Below are positions 56,652 to 64,000 of a stretch of DNA of 64,000 nucleotides, piece after piece. A program made the translations under genes and the position numbers. Source of the DNA: Trebonia sp963822615 (GTDB lineage Bacteria > Actinomycetota > Actinomycetes > Streptosporangiales > Streptosporangiaceae). The DNA lies in the NCBI GenBank assembly GCA_963822615.1, contig CAWGIM010000015.1, positions 62,001 to 126,000 of the forward strand, given 5' to 3'. Positions within the stretch are counted from its first letter, which is position 1, and each line of letters starts with the position of its first letter. A model generated the notes under the pieces. That model was given only the letters and a program-made list of their open reading frames with translations, did not search any database and was not told the DNA's origin.

Positions 56652-59465
56652 GTGACTTCCATTGTGAGTGGCGTGGCGGACGGACCGGCCGGGAGCGGCC
56701 GGGTACGCGATACGGCCGAGCTGCCCGGGCCCATGCGCCGGGATGTCCGGTTGCTGGGTGAGGTGCTGGGTGAGGTGATCAGCGAGTCGGACGGCCCCGG
56801 GCTGCTGGCCGACGTGGAGCGGCTGCGGCACGCGGTGATCACCGCCCGCTCGGCCGCCGACCGGGGATCGGCCGAGGCGGCGGCGGCCGGCGACGAGATC
56901 ACCGCGCTGGTCTCGGGCTGGTCCTGGGAGCGGGCGGAGCTGGTGGCGCGCGCCTTCACCGTCTACTTCCACCTGGTCAACCTGGCCGAGGAGCAGCAGC
57001 GGGTGCGGACCCTGCAGCTTCGTGACTCCGGTGACCGGCCGCCCCGCGAGTCGTTCGCGGCCGCGGTGGCCCAGCTCACCGCCGAGAGCGGCGAGCAGCA
57101 CCTGGCCGGGCTGCTGGGCGGGCTGCGGGTGCACCCGGTGTTCACCGCGCACCCGACCGAGGCCCGCCGCCGGGCGGTGGTCGCGTCCCTGCGCCGGGTC
57201 AACGGGCTGCTCACCTCGGTTGACGACCACCGGGCGGGGGCGGCGCAGCAGGCCGAGGACCGCCGGCGGCTGCGCGAGGAGGTCGACCTGCTGTGGCGCA
57301 CCGCCCAGCTCCGGGTCGCCGGGATGACGCCCGCGGACGAGGTGCGCTCGGTGATGACCGCGTTCGACGAGACGCTGTTCCGGCTGGTGCCCCAGGTGTA
57401 CCGGGCGCTCGACCAGGTGCTGCTCGGCGCGTCGAGCGGCGCCGCCCCGTCCCCGGTGCCGCCGTTCATGCGGTTCGGCTCCTGGGTGGGCGGCGACCGG
57501 GACGGCAACCCGAACGTCACCGCCACGGTGACCCGGGAGGCGGCGGTGATCCAGGCCGAGCACGCGCTGCGCGGCCTGGAGGCGGCCTGCGGCCGGATCG
57601 CCCGGGCGCTGACCGTGTACCAGGAGTCGGCGCCGCCGTCGGCCGAGCTGCGCCGGGCGCTGGCGGCCGCGGCGGCCGACCAGCCCGAGCTGCTGGCCGA
57701 GATCACCGCCCGCTCGCCCGGTGAGCCGTACCGCGGCTACCTGCTGTACGCGGCGGAGCGGCTGGCCGCCACCCGGACCAGGAACGTGGACCTGGCCTAC
57801 GGCTCGGCGGCCGAGTTCATCGCCGACCTGCGGCTGGTGCAGTCGTCGCTGGCCGCCGCCGGGGCGGTGCGGCAGGCCTACGGTGAGCTGCAGCACCTGT
57901 TGTGGCAGGCCGAGACGTTCGGCTTCCACCTGGCCGGGCTTGAGGTGCGCCAGCACTCCCGGGTGCACGCCCAGGCGCTGGCCGAGCTGCGGGCGGGCGG
58001 CGCGCGGTCGCCGATGACCGAGGAAGTGCTCGAGACCATCCGGGTGATGGCCTGGATCCAGCGCCGCTACGGGACCGACGCCTGCCGCCGCTACGTCATC
58101 TCGTTCACCACCTCGGCGCAGGACATCGCGACGGTCTACGAGCTGGCGGGCTTCGCCTTCCCGGACGGGGACGGCCCGGTGCTCGACGTGGTGCCGCTGT
58201 TCGAGAGCGGCGAGGACCTGGCCAACGCGCCGTCGGTGCTGACCGGGATGCTGGCCATCCCGGCGGTGACCGAGCGGCTGGCGGCGACCGGGCGCCAGCT
58301 CGAGGTGATGCTGGGCTACTCGGACTCGGCCAAGGAGCTCGGGCCTGCCTCAGCGACCCTGCGGCTGTTCGACGCGCAGGCGGAGCTGGCCAACTGGGCG
58401 GTGCAGCACGACGTGCGGCTGACCCTGTTCCACGGCCGGGGCGGCGCGATCGGCCGCGGCGGCGGCCCGGCCGGGCGCGCGGTGCTGGCCCAGGCGCCCG
58501 GCTCGGTCGACGGCCGCCTCAAGGTGACCGAGCAGGGCGAGGTGATCTTCGCCCGCTACGGGCGGCCCGCGATCGGGCTGCGCCACCTGGAGCAGGTCAC
58601 CTCGGCGGTGCTGCTGGCGTCATCGCCGACGGTCGGTGACCGCAATGCCACCGCCGCGGGCGCCTTCCAGAGCGTGGCCGCCGCCATTGACGACGCGGCC
58701 AGGCAGGCGTTCCGGGCGCTGGTTGAGTCGGACCGGTTCGCCGAGTGGTTCGCCGCCGTCAGCCCGCTTGAGGAGATCGGCGGGCTGCGGCTGGGCTCAC
58801 GGCCGTCCCGCCGCGGGCACGGCGGCGGGCCGCTCGGCCTGGAGGACCTGCGGGCGATCCCGTGGGTGTTCGCCTGGGCGCAGACCAGGCTGAACCTGCC
58901 CGGCTGGTACGGGCTCGGCAGCGGCCTGGCGGCGGCCGCGTGGAGCGGCGGCTATCCCCCGGGGGAGCGACCCCCCGTACTCCCCGATGCGCGCCCGATG
59001 GCTGACGCCATCGTATCGGGCGCGCCGGCCGGGGACTCGGACGGCGACATCCCGGGCGAGGGGCTGGCGGAGCTGCGCCGCGCCTACCGGGAGTGGCCGC
59101 TGCTGGCCGCGCTGCTCGATAACGCGGAGATGTCGCTGGCGAAGACCGACCGCGAGATCGCCGCCCGCTACCTGGCGCTGGGCGGCAGGCCTGACCTGAC
59201 CGGGCGGGTGCTGGCCGAGTACGACCTCACCCGGCGCCTGGTGCTCGCCGTCACCGGGCACGACCGGCTGGTCGCCGACCGCCCGGTGCTGTCCCGGGCC
59301 ATCGTGCTGCGCGACCCGTACGTGGACGCGCTGTCCTACCTGCAGCTGCGCGCCCTGTCGGCCGCCCGGGCCGACGATGCCCCCGAGGAGGAGCGGGCCA
59401 CCCTCGGCCGCCTGCTGCTGCTGACCGTCAGCGGTATCGCGGCCGGCCTGCAGAACACCGGCTGA
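56652..59465 (+). CDS. ppc: Phosphoenolpyruvate carboxylase
   Basis: 937 residues from GTG 56652. Anaplerotic carboxylation of PEP to oxaloacetate. Catalytic motifs: VFTAHPTEARRR (His167), FGSWVGGDRDGNPNVT, GYSDSAKELGPASATL, TLFHGRGGAIGRGGGP and QGEVIFARYG. About 35 extra residues (GYPPGERPPVLPDARPMADA and on to PGEG, about 769-805) separate WYGLGSGL from the LLDNAEMSLAKTD motif. They contain a long DNA hairpin at 58989-59025. The C-terminal QNTG is canonical. Confidence 0.95.
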   Translation: MTSIVSGVADGPAGSGRVRDTAELPGPMRRDVRLLGEVLGEVISESDGPGLLADVERLRHAVITARSAADRGSAEAAAAGDEITALVSGWSWERAELVARAFTVYFHLVNLAEEQQRVRTLQLRDSGDRPPRESFAAAVAQLTAESGEQHLAGLLGGLRVHPVFTAHPTEARRRAVVASLRRVNGLLTSVDDHRAGAAQQAEDRRRLREEVDLLWRTAQLRVAGMTPADEVRSVMTAFDETLFRLVPQVYRALDQVLLGASSGAAPSPVPPFMRFGSWVGGDRDGNPNVTATVTREAAVIQAEHALRGLEAACGRIARALTVYQESAPPSAELRRALAAAAADQPELLAEITARSPGEPYRGYLLYAAERLAATRTRNVDLAYGSAAEFIADLRLVQSSLAAAGAVRQAYGELQHLLWQAETFGFHLAGLEVRQHSRVHAQALAELRAGGARSPMTEEVLETIRVMAWIQRRYGTDACRRYVISFTTSAQDIATVYELAGFAFPDGDGPVLDVVPLFESGEDLANAPSVLTGMLAIPAVTERLAATGRQLEVMLGYSDSAKELGPASATLRLFDAQAELANWAVQHDVRLTLFHGRGGAIGRGGGPAGRAVLAQAPGSVDGRLKVTEQGEVIFARYGRPAIGLRHLEQVTSAVLLASSPTVGDRNATAAGAFQSVAAAIDDAARQAFRALVESDRFAEWFAAVSPLEEIGGLRLGSRPSRRGHGGGPLGLEDLRAIPWVFAWAQTRLNLPGWYGLGSGLAAAAWSGGYPPGERPPVLPDARPMADAIVSGAPAGDSDGDIPGEGLAELRRAYREWPLLAALLDNAEMSLAKTDREIAARYLALGGRPDLTGRVLAEYDLTRRLVLAVTGHDRLVADRPVLSRAIVLRDPYVDALSYLQLRALSAARADDAPEEERATLGRLLLLTVSGIAAGLQNTG
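58989..59025. repeat. Hairpin-forming insert inside ppc
   Basis: Arms GCGCGCCCGAT (58989-58999) and ATCGGGCGCGC (59015-59025), with an inner hairpin GATGGC-TGAC-GCCATC (58997-59012). It falls exactly in the non-conserved insert of PEP carboxylase and is read through in frame. Confidence 0.7.
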
Positions 59466-59479
59466 CCAGCCGAGATGGG

Positions 59480-60397
59480 TTAGCGGGTGAGGGTAAGCGG
59501 CACCCGTTCGGGATCATGGGTGTCGAAGCAGGGGAAGCGGGCGGTGAGCTCCTCGCCCGCCGCCAGCCGGGCGACCGCCTGCTCGCTGCGCGCGTCTTCC
59601 GGCGTGTAGACCACCATCCGCGTGCCGGGCACGGCGGTGACCGCGAAGCTGGTCGACCGGGTGGTGATCATGCCAAGCGTCGGGTGCCGGAACCGCTTGG
59701 TGTAGCTGGACGGCTGGGCGACGTCGTGCTCGGCCCAGGCGGCGGCGAAGGCCGGGCTGAGCGCTTCCAGCCGCCGGATGAAGTGCGTCCAGGCGGGGTC
59801 GCCGACGTGCCTGCCGTAGGACACCCGTAGCTGGGCGACCAGCGCGTCGCAGTACGCGCCCTGCTCCGGCAGCGGGCTGCAGCAGGCCGGGGTGGTGAGC
59901 GAGGAGAGCAGGGTGTTGCGCTCGCCCGGCGGCGCCGCGACCACCCGGGGGAAGATGGCCGCGTAGATCTGGTTCCAGGCCAGCAGGTCGAAGCGCTCGC
60001 TGGTCACGTTGGCCGGGTACGGCATCGCGTCCAGGATCTGCTGCACCGTGTCAGGCAGCGGGCACGCGGTGCACTCCGGCGGGGTCGCTCCGGCTACCCC
60101 GGGTACCTCGGCCAGCCGGAACAGGTGGCCGCGCTCGACCGCGTCCAGCCGCAGGGTGCGGGCGATCGCGTCGAGCACCTGGACGCTGGCGTTGATCGGC
60201 CGTCCTTGCTCCAGCCAGGTGTACCAGGTCACGCCGACCCCGGCCAGCTGCGCCAGCTCCTCGCGGCGCAGCCCGGCGGTGCGGCGGCGGCTGCCGGGCA
60301 GCAGGCCGACCTCCTCCGGGCTGATCCGCTCCCGGCGGCTGCGCAGGAACGCGGCCAGCTCGGTGCGGCGGGCGCTGCTGATCGTCGCGGTGCTCAC
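59480..60397 (-). CDS. XRE-family regulator with MmyB-like ligand domain
   Basis: About 305 residues. N-terminal HTH (RTELAAFLRSRRERISPEEVGLLPGSRRRTAGLRREELAQLAGVGVTWYTWLEQGR) and C-terminal MmyB domain (~110-280, LDAMPYPANVTSERFDLLAWNQIYAAIFP), thought to bind fatty-acid-like ligands. GTG 60397 is favoured, since GGGAGG lies 9 nt upstream; ATG 60406 directly abuts that site. It is divergent from an efflux pump that it probably represses. A CCGAACGGGTGC core copy lies antisense at 59500-59511 near the 3' end, but here the protein sequence (DPERVPLTLTR) looks native. Confidence 0.92.
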   Translation of the reverse strand: MSTATISSARRTELAAFLRSRRERISPEEVGLLPGSRRRTAGLRREELAQLAGVGVTWYTWLEQGRPINASVQVLDAIARTLRLDAVERGHLFRLAEVPGVAGATPPECTACPLPDTVQQILDAMPYPANVTSERFDLLAWNQIYAAIFPRVVAAPPGERNTLLSSLTTPACCSPLPEQGAYCDALVAQLRVSYGRHVGDPAWTHFIRRLEALSPAFAAAWAEHDVAQPSSYTKRFRHPTLGMITTRSTSFAVTAVPGTRMVVYTPEDARSEQAVARLAAGEELTARFPCFDTHDPERVPLTLTR

Positions 60398-60443
60398 CCT
60401 TGCCATCCTCCCGTATCGGCGGCCTGCCTGCCAGGTGGTGGTA

Positions 60444-60481
60444 GTACCAGGATAACCAGGCTCTTGGTACCAGAATAAGAT
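60444..60481 (+). promoter_or_regulatory. Promoter/operator between XRE regulator and MFS pump
   Basis: GTACCAGGATAA (60444-60455) and GTACCAGAATAA (60467-60478) are direct repeats 23 bp apart; the second sits in the palindrome TGGTACCA. TAAGAT at 60476-60481 is a plausible -10 box for the pump. The sites would let the divergent regulator block transcription. Confidence 0.55.
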
Positions 60482-60500
60482 GCCCGGCAGGCTAACAGTC

Positions 60501-62006
60501 ATGACAGAACTCACTGAGAGCGTCAGCCCGGACCTCGCCGGGCGGACAGGGCGGGCCGGGCGGACCGGACAGCCCCGGGTGGCGGCGCCTGGCGTCGCGC
60601 TCGCCATCGTGCTGGCCGGCCAGATGATGGCCGTGATCGACGTCAACATCGTTAACGTGGCGGTGCCCGCGATGCACGCCACGCTGGGCGCGTCCGGGGC
60701 CGGGCTGCAGCTCATCGTGGCCGGCTACACCATCGCCTACGCGGTCCTGCTGGTCACCGGGGCCCGGCTGGGCGACATCCTGGGGCACCGGCGGGTGTAC
60801 CTGAGCGGGGTGGCGCTGTTCACCCTCGCCTCGCTCGGCTGCGGCCTCGCCCCGGGGACCGGCTGGCTCATCGGGCTGCGGTTCGTCCAGGGAGTCGGCG
60901 CGGCGGTGATGATCCCGCAGGTGCTGAGCCTCATCCAGCGCAGCTACACCGCCCCGGGGCCGCGGGCGCGGGCGATGGGCCTGTACGCGACCGTCATCTC
61001 CGGCGGCGCGGTGCTCGGCCAGGTGCTGGGCGGGGTGCTGGTCAGCGCGAACCTGTTCGGCAGCTCCTGGCGGGCGGTGTTCCTGGTCAACGTGCCGGTC
61101 GGGCTGCTGGTGCTGGCAGCGGGGACGCTGCTGCCGGCTGGCCGGTTCGACGGGGTGCGCAAGCTTGACCTGCCCGGACTGGCGGTGCTCACCCCGGCCG
61201 CGCTGGCGTTCGTGCTGCCGCTGGTGCTCGGCCAGCCGCTCGGCTGGCCCGCCTGGGGGTGGGTGCTGCTGGGGGCCGCGGTGCTGCTGTTCGGCCTGCT
61301 CGGCGTGGTGGAGAGCCGGGTGGCGGCGCGCGGCGGCCAGCCGATCCTGCCGCGCGCGCTGCTCGGCCTGCCCGGCATGGCGGCGGGCCTCGGCGGCCTG
61401 TTCGCGTCGATGGCGATCTTCGGCGGCTGGCTGTTCAGCCTGGCGCTGCAGCTACAGGACGGGCGGGGGGAGTCGGCGCTGCGGGCGGGGCTCACCTTCG
61501 TGCCCTGCGGGGTCGCGTTCGCGCTGGTCAGCCTCAACTGGCGGCGGCTGCCCGCGCGGTACCACGGGGCCCTGGTGGCGGGCGGGTTCGTGGTCAACGC
61601 GGCCGGGCTGCTGTGGGGCGGCCTGCTACTGCACGGCGGCGGTGACGGCGGCGTCTGGCTCTACCTGGCCCTGGCGGTCTCCGGCGGGGGCATGGCGGGC
61701 TCGTTCGGCGCGCTGATGGCCCGGGTGGTGTCCGGGGTGCCGGTGTCGCTGGCGGCCGACGCCAGCGGGGTCATGGTGACCGTGGTCCAGCTCGGCGCGG
61801 TGGTCGGCATCGCCTCGTTCGGCGCGCTGTACCTGAACCAGGCCGGTCCGCTGCCGTCGGCCGGGCACCCCGGGGGCGCGTTCGCGCTCGCGTCGGGGCA
61901 CGCCTACCTGGTGGTATCGGTCGCGCTGGCGGCGCTGGCGGTCGCCGGGACCGGGCTGGCGCTGATCCACGGGCGGGCCTCCGCCCGCGCGGCCGCCCGG
62001 GGGTAG
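60501..62006 (+). CDS. MFS drug-efflux transporter (DHA2, 14-helix type)
   Basis: About 501 residues from ATG 60501. Motifs: LAGQMMAVIDVNIVNVAVPAMHATLG (motif D1), TGARLGDILGHRRVYLSG (motif A), FVQGVGAAVMIPQVLSLIQR (motif B) and GLYATVISGGAVLGQVLGGVL (motif C). These define the drug:H+ antiporter-2 group. The divergent MmyB/XRE regulator supports an inducible efflux role. Upstream ATG 60480 is possible but lies inside the -10 region. Confidence 0.93.
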   Translation: MTELTESVSPDLAGRTGRAGRTGQPRVAAPGVALAIVLAGQMMAVIDVNIVNVAVPAMHATLGASGAGLQLIVAGYTIAYAVLLVTGARLGDILGHRRVYLSGVALFTLASLGCGLAPGTGWLIGLRFVQGVGAAVMIPQVLSLIQRSYTAPGPRARAMGLYATVISGGAVLGQVLGGVLVSANLFGSSWRAVFLVNVPVGLLVLAAGTLLPAGRFDGVRKLDLPGLAVLTPAALAFVLPLVLGQPLGWPAWGWVLLGAAVLLFGLLGVVESRVAARGGQPILPRALLGLPGMAAGLGGLFASMAIFGGWLFSLALQLQDGRGESALRAGLTFVPCGVAFALVSLNWRRLPARYHGALVAGGFVVNAAGLLWGGLLLHGGGDGGVWLYLALAVSGGGMAGSFGALMARVVSGVPVSLAADASGVMVTVVQLGAVVGIASFGALYLNQAGPLPSAGHPGGAFALASGHAYLVVSVALAALAVAGTGLALIHGRASARAAARG

Positions 62007-62016
62007 GCTGCACTGC

Positions 62017-62739
62017 GTGAGCAGGACACACCGGCTTGACCTTGACGACCAGACGCTGCGCGAGTGGGACGCGGTGGTGCTCGATTCCGGACCGGACGGG
62101 ATCGTGCTCGACCGGTCCGCGTTCTACCCGGGCGGCGGCGGCCAGCCGCCGGACCACGGCGTGCTGCTGTGGGGCGGCGTGCAGACCCGGATCACCGACG
62201 CGCGCAAGACCGCCGATGACCTGTACCTGGTGCCGGCCGAGGGCGACCCGGTGCCGGGACCGGGTACCACCGTGCGCGGTGCGGTCGAGGACGGCCGGCG
62301 CACCGCGCTGATGCGCACCCACTCCGGGCTGCACGTGCTCTGCGGGGTGGTGTTCCGTGACTTCGGCGCGCTGGTAACCGGCGGCAACATGGAGCCGCTG
62401 ACCGCGCGGATGGACTTCAACCTGGACGCGGTGCCGCCCGGCTTCAAGGAGACGGTCGAGGCGGCCGTCAACGCCGAGCTGCGGCTTGACCGGCGGATCG
62501 AGGTGCGCTCGCTGCCCCGGGCGGCCGCGTTCGAGATCCCCGACATCATCAGGACCGCCACCAACCTGGTGCCGGCCGAGGTCAAGGAGGTCCGCATCGT
62601 CGACATCGTCGGCCTCGACCAGCAGGCTGACGGCGGCACCCACGTGGCGTCCACCGCCCAGGTGGGCCGGGTCGCGGTGGTGAAGGTGGAGAACAAGGGC
62701 AAGGGCTTCCGCCGGCTGCGCATCGCGGTCAGCGACTAG
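62017..62739 (+). CDS. alaX: Alanyl-tRNA editing protein AlaX
   Basis: 240 residues. Free-standing editing domain that hydrolyses Ser- or Gly-tRNA(Ala). SAFYPGGGGQPPDHG and the zinc motif RTHSGLHVL (His102, His106) match AlaRS editing domains, as does the second metal motif DGGTHVASTAQVG. The Cys of the AlaRS CGGTH motif is Asp here. GTG start; 10 bp after the MFS stop and 5 bp before birA. Confidence 0.92.
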   Translation: MSRTHRLDLDDQTLREWDAVVLDSGPDGIVLDRSAFYPGGGGQPPDHGVLLWGGVQTRITDARKTADDLYLVPAEGDPVPGPGTTVRGAVEDGRRTALMRTHSGLHVLCGVVFRDFGALVTGGNMEPLTARMDFNLDAVPPGFKETVEAAVNAELRLDRRIEVRSLPRAAAFEIPDIIRTATNLVPAEVKEVRIVDIVGLDQQADGGTHVASTAQVGRVAVVKVENKGKGFRRLRIAVSD

Positions 62740-62744
62740 GGCCG

Positions 62745-63599
62745 GTGGTACCGCTGCCGAATCAGCCGAACGGTTCCGTGCTCCGCCTCCCCGCGTCGCA
62801 GGGCATCTGGGGGCCGCTTGACGTGGTGGCGTCCACCGGGTCGACCAACGCGGACCTGCTGGCGCGGGCAGTCGCCGGGACCGCAGCGGAGGGCACGGTG
62901 GCTCCGGAAGGCGCGGTGCTGGTGACCGAGGAGCAGACCGCCGGCCGGGGCCGGCTCGGCCGGTCCTGGTCGAGCGTGCCCGGCGGCTCGCTCACGTTCT
63001 CGGTGCTGCTGCGTCCGGCCGCGGTGCGGCCGGACCGCCGCGGCTGGCTTCCGCTGCTGGCGGGGCTGGCAGTGGTGGCGGCGGTGCGCTCGGCGGGCGT
63101 CGACGCGGTGCTGAAGTGGCCCAACGACGTGCTGGCGGGCAGTGGCGCGACGGCGGGCAAGCTGGCGGGCATCCTGGCTGAGCAGTCGCCTGACGGCGCG
63201 GCGGTGGTGCTCGGCATCGGGCTGAACGTCGCCGCCCCGGCCGGGATCGCCCCGGTGCCGCCGTCGGCCGGCGGCCTGTCGCCGGCCTCGCTGCTGGGCG
63301 CGCTGCCCGCGGGGGCGGTGGTGTCCAGGGAGGCGCTGCTGCTCGACCTGCTGGGCCAGCTTGAGGCCCGCTACCAGGCGTTCCAGGTGGCGGCGGACCC
63401 GGCCGGGAGCGGCCTGCTGGCCGAGTACCGGGCCCGCTGCGTCACCCTCGGCCAGCCGGTCCGGGTGCTGCTGCCAGGGGACCGCGAGCTGGCGGGGGTG
63501 GCCAGGGACGTGGATGCCGAGGGCCGGCTGCTGGTGGCAGCGGGTGACGGGGCCGAAATCCCCGTGTCAGCCGGCGATGTAATCCACGTCCGGTCTTGA
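62745..63599 (+). CDS. birA: Biotin-[acetyl-CoA-carboxylase] ligase
   Basis: 284 residues. It attaches biotin to carboxyl-carrier proteins via biotinyl-AMP. STGSTNADLLARA, the adenylate loop EEQTAGRGRLGRSW and VLKWPNDVL are conserved. There is no N-terminal DNA-binding domain, so it is the monofunctional type. C-terminal SH3-like part (VTLGQPVRVLLPGDRELAGVARDVDAEGRLLV). GTG start at 62745, close behind alaX. Confidence 0.95.
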   Translation: MVPLPNQPNGSVLRLPASQGIWGPLDVVASTGSTNADLLARAVAGTAAEGTVAPEGAVLVTEEQTAGRGRLGRSWSSVPGGSLTFSVLLRPAAVRPDRRGWLPLLAGLAVVAAVRSAGVDAVLKWPNDVLAGSGATAGKLAGILAEQSPDGAAVVLGIGLNVAAPAGIAPVPPSAGGLSPASLLGALPAGAVVSREALLLDLLGQLEARYQAFQVAADPAGSGLLAEYRARCVTLGQPVRVLLPGDRELAGVARDVDAEGRLLVAAGDGAEIPVSAGDVIHVRS

Positions 63600-63621
63600 T
63601 TCGCGGCCCTAACATAGCCCT

Positions 63622-64000
63622 ATGGGTCAAGACCGCTCGCTTGCGGTGGGCGAGGAGTCAATAGCAGTTCTTCACCCGCACTGGAAGACACTGGTGCGCC
63701 CGGTCGCTCTCACCTTCCTCGTGGTGGCGGTGCTGCTGGCGGGCGAGGTACTTATCCCCGGGAACCACTGGGCGGCGGTCGAGCGGCTGGCGCTGGGCGT
63801 GGTTGCCGTCCTGCTGCTCATGTGGTGGCTGATGTTCCCGATCCTGCTCTGGCGCACGACGGTGTACGAGCTGACCAACAAGCGGATGCGGCTGCGGGAC
63901 GGGATCCTCACCCGTCACGGCCGGGACATCCCGCTCTCGCGGATCACCGACGTCTCGTTCAGCAAGGGGGTGCTCGACCGGATGCTCGGCTCAGGCACCC
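63622..64000 (+). CDS. PH-domain (bPH2/YdbS-like) membrane protein, 3' end outside window
   Basis: 126 residues visible. Two adjacent helices (LVRPVALTFLVVAVLLAGEVLI and LALGVVAVLLLMWWLMFPILLW) precede a bacterial PH domain (TTVYELTNKRMRLRDGILTRHGRDIPLSRITDVSFSKGVLDRMLGSGT). TAACAT at 63610-63615 ends 6 nt before the ATG, so the mRNA may be leaderless. Adjacent to birA, a common actinobacterial order. Function unknown. Confidence 0.85.
   Translation, partial: MGQDRSLAVGEESIAVLHPHWKTLVRPVALTFLVVAVLLAGEVLIPGNHWAAVERLALGVVAVLLLMWWLMFPILLWRTTVYELTNKRMRLRDGILTRHGRDIPLSRITDVSFSKGVLDRMLGSGT

Noticed and set aside
62017..62739. AlaX as inactive because the CGGTH cysteine is missing
   Set aside because: The HxxxH pair and GGTH histidine remain, and free-standing editing proteins vary at that cysteine, so inactivity cannot be claimed.
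1..64000. tRNA, rRNA or insertion-sequence genes
   Set aside because: I found no tRNA cloverleaf, rRNA or transposase reading frame that I could support. A covariance-model scan would be the proper test.

Overview
This is very GC-rich chromosomal DNA from an actinomycete. The evidence is pervasive G/C third positions, GTG/TTG starts, a cvnABCD conservon, a WhiJ/DUF397 pair, DUF6350 and DUF6542 membrane proteins and an AccE-like subunit. The housekeeping order (iscS-mnmA-metE-like-ligA-gatBAC; alr-tsaE-tsaB-rimI-tsaD; sucCD-purNH-folD) resembles Streptomyces and its relatives. A Streptosporangiales-type organism is my guess; the genus cannot be read from this window.

Layout. 1-5.9 kb: end of an NAD(P)H-hydrate dehydratase, alanine racemase and the t6A tRNA-modification genes tsaE, tsaB and tsaD, with rimI. 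5.9-8.5 kb: a CoxG-like protein and an amino-acid permease. 8.5-15 kb: signalling genes (XRE/DUF5753 regulator, DUF397 protein, anti-sigma-type ATPase, then conservon cvnABCD). 15-20.6 kb: pcrA helicase, an interrupted DUF6542 membrane protein and an LCP cell-wall ligase. 20.7-31.1 kb: succinyl-CoA synthetase, DUF6350, purN, purH, folD, etfB, an interrupted etfA and a cysteine desulfurase. 31.1-32.2 kb: mnmA.

The segment 32.2-39.05 kb looks like an accessory island placed between mnmA and the metE-like gene. It holds two nearly identical tiny peptide genes of 28 and 23 codons. Each has its own promoter, a strong Shine-Dalgarno and a trailing hairpin. They flank a 2OG-Fe(II) oxygenase and are followed upstream by an MFS exporter and a GntR regulator. 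I read this as a candidate ribosomally made peptide (RiPP-like) system, and it is the most interesting object here. Next to it are two further GntR/UTRA regulators, small membrane proteins and shared GGTATG operator-like repeats.

39-45.6 kb returns to housekeeping (metE-like, ligA, gatB, gatA, gatC). 45.7-51.2 kb is a tight five-gene minus-strand operon: histidine phosphatase, ComA-type phosphosulfolactate synthase, VOC protein, acyl-CoA-ligase-like enzyme and an acyltransferase-esterase fusion. It may make a sulfonated or acylated product, and a divergent two-component system follows. 53-64 kb: a second esterase, nucleotidyltransferase, AccE-like subunit, NYN protein, PEP carboxylase, a divergent regulator/efflux pair, alaX, birA and the start of a PH-domain membrane protein.

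Two cross-cutting observations. Several conserved genes (rimI, etfA twice, the DUF6542 gene, perhaps the 52 kb kinase) show single-base frame breaks, mostly in G/C runs, which look like sequence errors or recent decay. Several conserved enzymes (purH, pcrA, ppc, ligA, metE-like, tsaE) carry in-frame low-complexity inserts, some sharing a short dispersed repeat with the core CCGAACGGGTGC.
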